Assembly (NCBI GenBank): GCA_028874915.1
Contig: JAPPHA010000120.1
Span: 1 to 33,472, forward strand
Length of the DNA: 33,472 bases
Source: Paracoccaceae bacterium
Lineage (GTDB): Bacteria; Pseudomonadota; Alphaproteobacteria; Rhodobacterales; Rhodobacteraceae
Direction: 5' to 3'
The notes under the pieces are model-generated. The model saw nothing but the letters and a program-made list of their open reading frames with translations. It had not been told where the DNA came from and searched no databases. This document shows, piece after piece, positions 1 to 8,356 of the stretch (position 1 is the first letter of the stretch; each line of letters begins with the position of its first letter). The position numbers and the translations under genes were made by a program.

Positions 1-47
1 TTGCCGCGTAGCTTGGCCGCGAAGCCGTCGTCTTCAGGCGACGGAGT

Positions 48-816
48 GTTCACGACCTGATCTGCCGTTGGAGTCCCATGTTACCCGAGCGGCCGCCGCG
101 CGCCGGCATCGACGTGATCGTCAAGACTTGCCATGCCAAGGGCGGGCCCTTCGTCACCAGGTTTGAAGGAGTCGTGCATCGCAGCGCCCACATGGATGCG
201 CCGCTCCTTCTGACCGAGAACACGCCAACCGTGACAGGTATCGGAACATTCTTCGGCACTTGCGTTGCGGCCTCGACCCCGACAAAGACATGGCAGATCG
301 ACACGGTCGAGGTCTTTGATGGCGCGTGCGCGGAGAATTGGCAGGGCGACATCCACATGTTCAACACAGGCATGAATCACGGGATGCCCGATACAGACGA
401 GTACGGCGCGTGCACATCCCCGAAATCCACGCCGGGCGCGCACGGAGGATGGCAGCAAGGGGGTCAAGAGGGTCAAACGTGATGTTCGGACCGGTGATCA
501 CCTCCTGGCCGCCGAGTTCGTCGAACACGGATTGGCGTCGACGCATCCGTATCGGATCGAAAGATACAGGGTGCGCGCCGGCCGCGGCACGAAGGATGAT
601 CGTCCCGAACCGGGAGTCGCCTACAGGATCCTGATTGGTGCGGATGGTATCCCGGGGATCGAGGCCGTAGGCAGTGAACTCGATGGGGTCACCGGAAAGC
701 ACCGCACCTTCGTGGCTTACCCCTGGCGTTTGTCAGAAGGCGAAGGTCGCAGCGTCCGTGTCAGGGCGGCCGTCGGCCCGGACCAGAAATGCCGCAAACC
801 AACAGGAGTCCCATGA
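48..816 (+). pseudogene. Cyclase-family (kynurenine formamidase-like) gene, frameshifted twice
   Basis: Homology to the cyclase family (PF04199, metal-dependent hydrolases that open or close amide and lactone rings) is recognisable across three frames. The first frame (to about 421) carries the HxxxHxDAP metal motif as HRSAHMDAP, then a FFGT block and an NTGMNH block. The second frame (about 422-460) reads EIHAGRARRMAARG. The third (about 461-816) reads GVKRVKRDVRTGDH and then the C-terminal block GIPGIEAVGSELDGVTGK with the PWR motif. One extra C in the C4 run at 418-421 and one extra G in the G5 run at 459-463 would restore a single frame. This fits either sequencing error or a young pseudogene. 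The 5' end is unclear: the N-terminal homology seems to begin near 48 but no convincing start is visible. The stop (814-816) overlaps the next gene's ATG as ATGA, suggesting coupling if the gene is intact. Confidence 0.72.
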
Positions 817-1625
817 TGGATGATGTTTCACTACACCTGCGCGACCCGCTGTCGATGTTCGAAGTCCGCGGGCGAGTCGCAATCATAACGGGGGCATCAG
901 GCGCGTTTGGTCGGGCCTGTGCACTCATGCTCGGTGCGCTCGGAAACAAGCTGGTTCTGGTTTCGGGATCAGAACGCGAACTGGCCGGGGTCTTGCGGGA
1001 TGTCGAGTCATGCGGCGGCGAGGCATTTGCGATGACGCGCCGTCCGGATTCCCTGAAGGACTCCGAATCGATCCGTGACTTTGCGTTGGACTGCTATGGC
1101 AGGATCGACCAACTTGTCATCGCATCCGGATTCAACAAAGCGGGTTTCATCCAGGATCTCGATTACGAAGACTGGCAGACTGTGATGGATGCCAATGTCC
1201 GAGGCCCGTGGTACATGGCCAAGACCGTCGGCACCTACTGGATCGAACAAGAGATCAAGGGCAAGATGCTGTTGATGTCGTCGGTGCGCGGGCGGCACGG
1301 CGCCAACTCGGGGTACACGGGTTACTGCACCTCCAAGGGCGCGACCGATGCCCTGACCCGCGTGCTTGCGACGGAATGGGGAAAGTACGGAATCACGGTC
1401 AACGCCATAGCGCCCACTGTGTTTCGCTCAAACCTAACAGCCTGGATTTGGGCCGACGATCCGATCGGCGAAGCGACCCGGAAGCGTTCGCTGTCGCGGA
1501 TTCCGCTGGGCCGTCTGGGGGAAGTTGAGGACCTGATGGGCATGGCCCTGTACCTTTTGTCACCGGCATCGGATTTCTGCACCGGGCAGATCATGTATGT
1601 GGACGGCGGTTTCACGGTCGGCTGA
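813..1625 (+). CDS. Short-chain dehydrogenase/reductase (SDR family)
   Basis: A 270-residue classical SDR, probably NAD(P)-dependent and cytosolic, oxidising or reducing an alcohol or ketone. The nucleotide-binding motif TGASGAFG lies at residues 26-33, catalytic Ser at 156-157 and YCTSK (Tyr171, Lys175) follows. The usual NNAG motif is replaced by IASG at about 103-106. The C-terminal VDGGFTVG is typical of classical SDRs. The start at 813 follows AGGAG at 804-808; a second ATG lies at 816. The start overlaps the stop of the upstream cyclase-family gene, and the sulfatase starts 15 bases after its stop, so the three probably form one transcript. The substrate cannot be told from sequence; a sugar, cyclitol or hydroxy-acid is a guess from context. 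Confidence 0.9.
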   Translation: MMDDVSLHLRDPLSMFEVRGRVAIITGASGAFGRACALMLGALGNKLVLVSGSERELAGVLRDVESCGGEAFAMTRRPDSLKDSESIRDFALDCYGRIDQLVIASGFNKAGFIQDLDYEDWQTVMDANVRGPWYMAKTVGTYWIEQEIKGKMLLMSSVRGRHGANSGYTGYCTSKGATDALTRVLATEWGKYGITVNAIAPTVFRSNLTAWIWADDPIGEATRKRSLSRIPLGRLGEVEDLMGMALYLLSPASDFCTGQIMYVDGGFTVG

Positions 1626-1640
1626 GGCGACGCGCGTGCC

Positions 1641-3251
1641 ATGACCGAACCGCCCAACGTCTTACTGATCTCGACCGACCAGCAACGTGCGGATCATCTG
1701 GGCTGCTACGGAAATCCAACGGTCGCGACCCCGGCCATCGACAGCCTGGCTGCGCGCGGGACTGTATTCGACAGGTTCTATGTCGCCTGCCCGATCTGCA
1801 TGCCCAACCGAGTGGCCATCCTGACCGGACGGATGCCGACGGTGAACGGGACGCGGCACAACGGAATTCCTCTCTCCAGGGACGCCGTAACCTTTGTCGA
1901 CGTGATGCGTGCGGGCGGTTACCACACTGGTCTCGTGGGCAAGTGTCACGCACAGAACATCACTGGGAAGCCCCTGGACGTAAAGGCAATGTTCCCGCAA
2001 TCGGCGATGGGCACCGCGCCACCGGAGGCCCTTGCCGATGCCAGCCGAGAGCGGCGCTCGGGTTCCGGCTACGAAGCCGAACTGATGCCCCTCTGGCATG
2101 CGGACCCCGAGCGCGACGCTCCGGAGACACCGTATTACGGCTTCGATTATGTTCGTTTTGCGAACGGTCATTCGGACAAGGTCCAGGGTCATTACACCGC
2201 CTGGCTCAATGCGCGCTCGGGCGATGGCGACCGGCTTCGCGGCCCGAAGAATGCCCTGCCTGCACCCGGTCTTGTGGCGCCCCTGGCCTGGAGGACGGCC
2301 ATTCCGGAAGCGCTCTATCCGACGCGTTACATTGCCGAGGAATCCTGCAACTTCATTGATTTCCACCTTCAGGAAAGACCCGGAAACCCGTTCTTCCTGC
2401 ATTGCTCCTTTACCGACCCGCATCACCCGTTCACTCCGCCAGGTCGCTACTTCGACATGTATGCGCCCGCAGACATTCCCCTCCCGCCCTCCTTCGATGC
2501 TCGCGATCCCGATGCACCGCCGATGCTGAAACGCCTGCGCGCGGAGTGGGCTGCCGGAACCGCAAGGACTGACGGACCGATGCCGTTTTGCGTGACGGCG
2601 GAGGAGGTCAGGCAAATCATCGCCCTGACCTATGGGATGATCAGTTGTATCGACGATGCCGTTGCGACCCTGCTTGGCCATCTCGAAAGTCACGGAATCA
2701 GCGACAAAACCGTCGTGATCTTCACCTCCGATCACGGCGACTTCATGGGCGATCATGGAATCATTCTCAAGCACGGGCTGCACTACGAAGGCGTCTTGCG
2801 CGTGCCTCTCATTTGGGCCGATCCCGACCGCTCGGGCCCTGTCCGCACCGACCTTCCCGGCAGTTCCATCGATATCGGCGCCACGATCCTGACCCGCGCA
2901 GGACTTGCGCCGTTCAACGGCAACCAGGGTCTGCCGTTGTTGGACCTGCTCGACGGGGCCATACCGAATCCGCGCCGGGGAATCCTGATCGAAGAGGACG
3001 AGCTGGGGGCGCATCTGGGCACGGACGCGGGCCTTCGCACCCGGACCTACATCGAGGACAACTGGCGTTTGACACTTTGGCAGGGAATGGAAGGTGGCGA
3101 GTTGTTCAACCGCAATTCGGATCCGCACGAATTGAAAAACCTGTGGTCGGACCCGGACTTTTCCAATGAAAGGGCACGGATGACGGAGGCAATGCTGCGA
3201 GAAATGATCCGGCTTGGAGATACGGCGCCTTTCGCGACGCACATGGCCTGA
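1641..3251 (+). CDS. Type I sulfatase / arylsulfatase-like hydrolase
   Basis: A 536-residue alkaline-phosphatase-superfamily sulfatase (PF00884). The N-terminus carries the metal-binding STDQQR motif (Asp13). The C-x-P-x-R signature is present as Cys53-Met-Pro-Asn-Arg57 followed by ILTGR, so Cys53 can be converted to the catalytic formylglycine. A second metal-site motif, TSDHGDFMGDHG, lies in the C-terminal half (about residues 355-366). Known family members hydrolyse sulfate esters, and relatives with the same signature hydrolyse phosphonate monoesters, so the sulfate assignment is likely but not certain. No clear signal peptide is seen, suggesting a cytoplasmic enzyme acting on an imported substrate. 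The start follows the SDR stop by 15 bases with only a weak GAGG-like ribosome site. No maturation enzyme is in the window. Confidence 0.88.
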   Translation: MTEPPNVLLISTDQQRADHLGCYGNPTVATPAIDSLAARGTVFDRFYVACPICMPNRVAILTGRMPTVNGTRHNGIPLSRDAVTFVDVMRAGGYHTGLVGKCHAQNITGKPLDVKAMFPQSAMGTAPPEALADASRERRSGSGYEAELMPLWHADPERDAPETPYYGFDYVRFANGHSDKVQGHYTAWLNARSGDGDRLRGPKNALPAPGLVAPLAWRTAIPEALYPTRYIAEESCNFIDFHLQERPGNPFFLHCSFTDPHHPFTPPGRYFDMYAPADIPLPPSFDARDPDAPPMLKRLRAEWAAGTARTDGPMPFCVTAEEVRQIIALTYGMISCIDDAVATLLGHLESHGISDKTVVIFTSDHGDFMGDHGIILKHGLHYEGVLRVPLIWADPDRSGPVRTDLPGSSIDIGATILTRAGLAPFNGNQGLPLLDLLDGAIPNPRRGILIEEDELGAHLGTDAGLRTRTYIEDNWRLTLWQGMEGGELFNRNSDPHELKNLWSDPDFSNERARMTEAMLREMIRLGDTAPFATHMA

Positions 3252-3961
3252 CCGTCGAATGAGCCGAAGAATCGTCAGTAGACCCTGCGGACACGGACGT
3301 TGGCTCGAAGCAATGGACCTCGGTTCCCGAGGATGGTTTGGCGACCATGTCCGGATCGGTGCTGGGCGAGAGGACCGGAAAATGGGATCCCGACCGCGGC
3401 CCTGAAGTATGCTGGCGCCGTTGCGCCCCTGAAATCGACGGGAGGGAAGGTGATTTGCCCGAATTGGATGTGGTTTGGATGGGCCAACGCCGACTGCCTT
3501 GAATGAGTCGGCTCTGTTTACATATGCGGTCGTTAAAACAAACGCGACGAATCGGCTGCGACAATGGCTCTGTCGGAAGCACACTGTCAGAAGAGGAAAA
3601 CCTGTGCGAAACTCTGGTGATTTATTGCGGACGGCTTACTATCTGGTACGTCTTGCACAGACAACACCAGCGTCCTTTTGTGGGTAAAGGCGTGATCTCG
3701 TCGGAAAGCTGCGAATTTCACACGCCCTTTTCGTGATCGGGGTCGGGAATGTGACCAAGGGAACCGACTTGAGGCCCACAGAGAAAGCGATAGAATCGCA
3801 TCTTGGCCCTAAATCTGGCCCCCTGGCGCTCTTGGCTCCCTGCAAGCACTGGCCATTCCGTCCTCACCTGTCCCCCATGATGTGCGATCCGCACGAGAGC
3901 AGTCCGCAGACTCGAGTATAACCGACCATTGCCAAGGCCAGGACAGGTCAATCCATGATGC
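3252..3961. other. Gene-free stretch between convergent genes
   Basis: About 710 bases separate the 3' ends of the + strand sulfatase and the - strand LacI regulator. Short open frames here show no recognisable family, no good ribosome sites and no domain motifs on either strand. No tRNA T-arm was found. The stretch from about 3480 to 3740 looks more AT-rich than the flanks. It may be decayed sequence. Confidence 0.5.
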
Positions 3962-4987
3962 CTAGATGTTCTCAGAGGTGTGGATCTCGAAGCCTAAGCG
4001 AATGTTCGGCGCGCTCGCCGCGTGACCAGAATCGATCGCTTTGGCCAGTCCGTCGATTGTGGCACGGGCAAATGATTTCAAGGGATGCGAGATGACCAAG
4101 GTAAGCGTGCCGTCAATAAGGCCCTTTCGTGTCGGTTCCATCAACTCATACCCGACACTCACGAATTCTTTGCGCAAGTCTGCGTCCCGCAAGGCTGCCA
4201 GAGCCCCGGTAATGCCGCCGCCCGAGATGAAGAGACCGCACATATCGGGGTGCTCGGCGAGCAGATGTTCGGTCATTTCGCGCGCCACGGCAGCACTTTC
4301 GTAGGTAGATCGAGGTTCGAGAAGGGTAAAGTCCAGATCGTGTTCGCGAAAATAGGAGCGGAAACCGCTCTCGTTCAAGTCTTGGTTTCGGTAGCGATGA
4401 TTTCCTACAAGGATTCCGACTTTCCCCGGTGTCGCGCAGATCTTGGCAAACGCCCACGCGGCCGTTCGCCCGACCTTCCAGTTGTCAAGACCGATGTAGC
4501 CGACATTTCCGCGGGCGGTCAGCGGCGCAATAAGGCCGGAAACCGGGACATACCTTTCAAGTAGGGCATCGATCGCATCTGAGATCAGCGGATGTTCGGC
4601 GGCGACGAGAGCAACCGAATCGCATTTGTCTCCGATTGCCAGCAATCGTTCTGAAACGTGGTCTGGTGAAAGATCGTCCATGAACTCCAGCGTCAGGTCG
4701 ATTTTTCCCTCTGCGTAATCATTGGCGGCTTGTCGAAGGGCCATACCGAGATCGCGGTAAAACACGCGGTTGCCCTGTTGGAGCAGTATCCCGAGGCGGA
4801 GGACCTTCCGATCCTTGGCCAGCGCATGCCTGATTGACCCAAGTCCATAGAATCCGATTTTTTCAGCAGCGTGAAGGACAATCTCCTGTGTGGATTCCCG
4901 AACTGCACCGGGATTGTTGATAACCCTGTTCACCGTTGAAACGGACACACCGGCGGCTTTCGCAAGATCTTTGATCGTCGGTCTCAT
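3962..4987 (-). CDS. LacI-family transcriptional regulator
   Basis: A 341-residue LacI/GalR regulator. The N-terminus (MRPTIKDLAKAAGVSVSTVN) is a textbook LacI helix-turn-helix and hinge-helix start, followed by VINNPGAVRESTQE. The rest is a periplasmic-binding-protein-like effector domain. Family members bind DNA as dimers and are released or recruited by a sugar or cyclitol ligand. The ATG at 4987 is chosen because GGAGG lies just upstream and the helix-turn-helix begins there; the frame stays open to 5050 but those residues look non-homologous. The gene is divergent from the hydroxylase-transporter-dehydrogenase cluster and is the obvious candidate for its control. The effector is unknown; the neighbouring transporter's substrate or a pathway intermediate is the likely choice. 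Confidence 0.92.
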   Translation of the reverse strand: MRPTIKDLAKAAGVSVSTVNRVINNPGAVRESTQEIVLHAAEKIGFYGLGSIRHALAKDRKVLRLGILLQQGNRVFYRDLGMALRQAANDYAEGKIDLTLEFMDDLSPDHVSERLLAIGDKCDSVALVAAEHPLISDAIDALLERYVPVSGLIAPLTARGNVGYIGLDNWKVGRTAAWAFAKICATPGKVGILVGNHRYRNQDLNESGFRSYFREHDLDFTLLEPRSTYESAAVAREMTEHLLAEHPDMCGLFISGGGITGALAALRDADLRKEFVSVGYELMEPTRKGLIDGTLTLVISHPLKSFARATIDGLAKAIDSGHAASAPNIRLGFEIHTSENI

Positions 4988-5013
4988 GGCATCCTCCGGC
5001 ATATGCCATTTTG

Positions 5014-5039
5014 TTTCATCATCGAAAACCCTGATGAAA
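5014..5039. promoter_or_regulatory. Inverted repeat upstream of LacI regulator, candidate operator
   Basis: TTTCATCA (5014-5021) and TGATGAAA (5032-5039) form a perfect 8-base inverted repeat in the divergent region between the regulator (start 4987) and the hydroxylase gene (start 5157). A second, weaker AT-rich symmetry, TTTT-GACAT-AAAA, follows at 5042-5054. Position and symmetry fit binding by a dimeric LacI-type protein, although the 10-base spacer without a central CG is not the classic LacI operator. The role is inferred. Confidence 0.45.
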
Positions 5040-5156
5040 TGTTTTGACATAAAATGATTTTCTATAGTTCATTCATCTTGATTTGAAATGCAACACTCTG
5101 TCACCCATTTCAAGCAGCGACAGTGATCTGCCGAGGATGCCGGGAAGGGAAACCCG

Positions 5157-6179
5157 ATGGATGACCTCAAGTTTGGAACACGCGACATTCGCGGCAACTG
5201 GACTCCGAATGCCCGACTGCAGATTGCACCATTTTGGCTTGGCAAGCTCAACGAAATGGGCCGATTCCTGATCGATTTCATTTGGCCCTGGAACACCTTC
5301 CATATGGCAACGGCAATTCTCTATTGGGTTTTGATCATTCCCGATATGGAAACCATGCAGACGTTGGCATGGAGCTGGGCACTCTGGCTCCTTGCAGCAA
5401 ATTCCGTCGGCATCTTCCTGATGTACGGCGCCATCGAATTGTTCTACTATGCCAGGCGCATTCAGGGTCGACGGTTCAAGTACAACCACAAATTCCCCTC
5501 CGAACATCCTTCGAATGTCTTTTGGTTCAAGAGCCAGAACCTCGACAACTTCCTTCGATCATTCCTTGTGGGTATCCCGATCTGGACGGCAGTCGAGGTC
5601 GGTGTGCTCTGGTGCTATGCAAATGGCATTGGCACCTGGCTTGATTGGCAGGACAACTGGCTCTGGCTCGGAATGCTTGTCATTCTTGTGCCGGCGATCC
5701 ACGAAATTCACTTCTTTTTCATCCACCGTCTCATCCACACGCCGTGGCTCTACAAGCACGTTCATTCTGTGCACCACAACTCCATCAATCCGAGCCCGTG
5801 GTCGTCGCTCAGCATGCACCCCGTCGAGCACTTGCTATACTTCGGTGAAATCGTCTGGCACTTGATCATTCCGTCCAACCCGGTCGTGATGCTCTTCAAC
5901 AGCCACGTCGTTGGCTACGGTGCGATCAACGGGCACATCGGTTTCGACAAGCTCGAGTTGACCGACGAAAAGGGGCTCGATAGTCACGCCTACGCCCACT
6001 ACTTGCACCACAAATATTTTGAAGTGAACTACGGCGCGGACGGGCTGGTGCCACTCGATAAGTGGTTTGGCTATTGGCACGATGGATCCAAAGAAGCGGA
6101 CGAGCGGATGAAAGAACGATTTCGTCGTAAGAAGGCCCAAGTGAATGCCAAAAAACGTCTGGGCACCTTGGCCGGATAA
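5157..6179 (+). CDS. Membrane His-box hydroxylase (fatty acid hydroxylase/sterol desaturase superfamily)
   Basis: A 340-residue integral membrane protein with hydrophobic segments at about 45-62, 70-98, 135-155 and 165-182. It carries the histidine clusters of the di-iron superfamily: His190-Arg-x-x-His194, His203-x-x-His-His207 and His281-x-x-His-His285, with additional His182, His185 and His260. Family members use O2 and electrons from a ferredoxin or cytochrome to hydroxylate or desaturate a substrate. It is the first gene of the cluster divergent from the LacI regulator, followed by a sugar-type ABC importer and, further on, two Rieske ferredoxins. By analogy with MocD and MocE of rhizopine catabolism it may be the terminal oxygenase acting on the imported compound, for example in O-demethylation. 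That role is inference; a lipid hydroxylase remains possible. Confidence 0.85.
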   Translation: MDDLKFGTRDIRGNWTPNARLQIAPFWLGKLNEMGRFLIDFIWPWNTFHMATAILYWVLIIPDMETMQTLAWSWALWLLAANSVGIFLMYGAIELFYYARRIQGRRFKYNHKFPSEHPSNVFWFKSQNLDNFLRSFLVGIPIWTAVEVGVLWCYANGIGTWLDWQDNWLWLGMLVILVPAIHEIHFFFIHRLIHTPWLYKHVHSVHHNSINPSPWSSLSMHPVEHLLYFGEIVWHLIIPSNPVVMLFNSHVVGYGAINGHIGFDKLELTDEKGLDSHAYAHYLHHKYFEVNYGADGLVPLDKWFGYWHDGSKEADERMKERFRRKKAQVNAKKRLGTLAG

Positions 6180-6246
6180 ACGTTCAACAAGGTCAACCGT
6201 GCGCTTCCAGACCGGAGGCGATCACCAACAAGGAGGTAAACTGACC

Positions 6247-7209
6247 ATGAAACTGACCAATACCTTTATTGCCGCAGCAACGACGGTTCTGATGGCCAGC
6301 ACGGCGATGTCGGCCGACATTTTCGTGATCGGCGGCAAGCCGGACGATCCGTTCTGGTCGATCGTGAAGCGTGGAGCCGAAGACGCCGGAATTGTGGTCG
6401 AAGCACAGGGCGGGTCGGTCACTTGGCTTGGTCCGCAGAACTATGACAACCTTGGTGTCGACGCTGCGGAACTCATCCGTCAGGCGATTGACCAGGGCGC
6501 AGACGCCGTTGTTGGCCCAAACTGGGTTCCTGAAGCCATGGACCCGGCCTTTCAGGCTGTTGTCGACGCAGGCATTCCCTTGGTCATCTACAACGCTGGC
6601 GGAATTGAAGCCGCCGATCGGCTAGGCGCCATGAATTACGTTGGTTCGAACGACTACAAGGGTGGCGTTGCAGCCGGTGAATACCTCGGCAACGCTGGCA
6701 ACCTGAATGGCGTTTGCATCAATACCCTGCCGGGCGCTGCCAACATCGAAGCGTTCTGCAATGGATTCATCGAGGGTATTACCAATGTTGGCGGCGAAGG
6801 CACGGTTCTGCCGCTGCCGGCGACCTCTTTCGGCTCGGCCACCGCCGTCGCTCAGGCCGTTCGCGCCCACCTTCTGCAAAACCCCGAGATCAACGCCGTG
6901 TTTACTATTGGCAATGTCGATTCCAACTCTGCCGTCAGTGGAATCGCCCAAGCAGGCAAGACCGGCCAGGTCAAGGTCTGCGGCATGAACTTCGACGAGT
7001 CGATCCTGAACAACATCAAGACCGGCTCGCAGGCTTGCGCAATCGACCAGCAGGGCTACCATCAGGGTTATCTTGCGGTCTCGATCCTGAACGGTTTCGT
7101 TAACTACGGCCTGACGGTTCCGACACGTGAAATCCTGACCGGCCCGGGCGTCATCGACGCTTCCACCGTCGACGCCACGCTGGCTGGCGTGAAAGCGGGT
7201 ACCCGCTAA
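6247..7209 (+). CDS. Sugar-type ABC transporter periplasmic substrate-binding protein
   Basis: A 320-residue ribose/inositol-type binding protein (Peripla_BP_4 fold). It begins with a Sec signal peptide (KLTNTFIAAATTVLMASTAMSA, cleavage probably after AMSA), followed by the IFVIGGKPDDPFW strand typical of RbsB-like proteins. The ATG at 6247 follows AGGAGG at 6231-6236; a longer in-frame extension upstream overlaps the hydroxylase gene and is rejected. The protein would capture a sugar or cyclitol in the periplasm and deliver it to the two permeases downstream. MocB of rhizopine catabolism belongs to the same broad family, but the ligand cannot be read from the sequence. A GC-rich hairpin directly follows the gene. 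Confidence 0.93.
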   Translation: MKLTNTFIAAATTVLMASTAMSADIFVIGGKPDDPFWSIVKRGAEDAGIVVEAQGGSVTWLGPQNYDNLGVDAAELIRQAIDQGADAVVGPNWVPEAMDPAFQAVVDAGIPLVIYNAGGIEAADRLGAMNYVGSNDYKGGVAAGEYLGNAGNLNGVCINTLPGAANIEAFCNGFIEGITNVGGEGTVLPLPATSFGSATAVAQAVRAHLLQNPEINAVFTIGNVDSNSAVSGIAQAGKTGQVKVCGMNFDESILNNIKTGSQACAIDQQGYHQGYLAVSILNGFVNYGLTVPTREILTGPGVIDASTVDATLAGVKAGTR

Positions 7210-7221
7210 TTTCTTGAAATG

Positions 7222-7252
7222 GAGGCCGCGCGATTCCTTATCGGGCGGCCTC
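7222..7252 (+). terminator. Intercistronic hairpin after the binding-protein gene
   Basis: GAGGCCGC (7222-7229) pairs perfectly with GCGGCCTC (7245-7252) around a 15-base loop. No T-run follows, so it is more likely an RNA-stabilising or attenuating stem-loop than a full terminator. Such a structure commonly keeps binding-protein mRNA more abundant than permease mRNA. Confidence 0.6.
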
Positions 7253-7315
7253 GATACACCATCTCGACTTGACTGAGGCAAGCATCCATTCCATGCACCG
7301 ACAGTCAGGAAAGTA

Positions 7316-8344
7316 ATGATGTCAACGGAAGCCGAAGACAGGCGCAGAGTGTCCGGTGCGTTCGGTCGTCTTGCACGACGGCCCGAATCTGGCTCGTTTA
7401 TAGGAATGATCTTCGTATATGTGTTCTTTGCAATTCTTGGCGGCAAGGTGTTCCTCGGCGCGCCGGGGTTTTCCAGTTGGCTGAACACCGCCGCCGAAGT
7501 CGGGATCATTGCGCTGCCTGTCGGGTTGTTGATGATCGCAGGAGAACTGGACCTTTCGGTGGGGTCTGTGATACCGGCCGCGTCACTGACGGTCGCCATC
7601 ATCTCGGGTCACCATGACGCGCCCGAAATCATCGGTATCCTTGCGGGGCTTTGCGTCGGCCTTCTGGTTGGTTTCGTAAACGGATATCTCGTTACGCGTA
7701 CCACCATTCCATCGATAATAATTTCCATTGGCACGATGTTCGGAGTGATGGGAATGACACTCGGCTTCACCGTCATGATTGCCGGCAGCACCGGGGTCTT
7801 CATTGTTCCGGATCCGGTGACCAAGGCGCTTCTGGGTCAATTTGTCGGTGGAATGTTTCAAGTGACGATGTTTTGGTGGGCGGCGTTCATCGTCGTTGTC
7901 TACTATCTCTTGCACATCTCGCACTACGGCAACTGGATCTATGCCCTTGGCGGCGACCGGGAAAGCGCGCGGAATGCCGGAATTCCGACCCGCAGGCTGA
8001 CAATTGGACTCTTCATGCTCAGCGGGTTCGCCGCCGCGTTCGTCGGCGTCGGCCAGGTCTTGACCTATCAGAGCGCTCAAGTGCTGACCGGGCAAGCCTT
8101 CATATTCAACTCGATCATGTGCGTCGTGATCGGCGGTGTACTTTTGACGGGGGGCGCAGGTTCGGTTGTCGGGATTGTCTTCGGGACACTTACGTTTTCG
8201 ATTGTGAATCAGGGCATTTTCTTCAGCGGTCTCGATCCCAACATCGGCAGCGTGATCATTGGTGCGCTCCTTTTGATCGCTGTCCTCACCAATGATAGCT
8301 TCAGGCAGATGGCGCAGAGTTACGCGGCGAAGAGAGAGCCTTAA
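7316..8344 (+). CDS. Sugar-type ABC transporter permease 1 (RbsC-like)
   Basis: A 342-residue polytopic membrane protein of the BPD_transp_2 family. Family landmarks include LPVGLLMIAGELDLSVGS after the first membrane spans and the cytoplasmic loop GGDRESARNAGIPTRR, which contacts the ATPase. The N-terminal 25 residues are hydrophilic. Two tandem ATG codons lie at 7316 and 7319; either could be the start. It pairs with the homologous permease immediately downstream, so the importer probably has a heterodimeric membrane channel, as in the Lsr and rhamnose-type systems, rather than an RbsC-like homodimer. Confidence 0.93.
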   Translation: MMSTEAEDRRRVSGAFGRLARRPESGSFIGMIFVYVFFAILGGKVFLGAPGFSSWLNTAAEVGIIALPVGLLMIAGELDLSVGSVIPAASLTVAIISGHHDAPEIIGILAGLCVGLLVGFVNGYLVTRTTIPSIIISIGTMFGVMGMTLGFTVMIAGSTGVFIVPDPVTKALLGQFVGGMFQVTMFWWAAFIVVVYYLLHISHYGNWIYALGGDRESARNAGIPTRRLTIGLFMLSGFAAAFVGVGQVLTYQSAQVLTGQAFIFNSIMCVVIGGVLLTGGAGSVVGIVFGTLTFSIVNQGIFFSGLDPNIGSVIIGALLLIAVLTNDSFRQMAQSYAAKREP

Positions 8345-8356
8345 GGGCCCCCCCAA

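Noticed and set aside
1662-3584. Very long - strand open frame opposite the sulfatase
   Set aside because: It is antisense to a well-matched sulfatase, is rich in Arg/Gly/His in the pattern of a GC-rich shadow, and shows no family motif.
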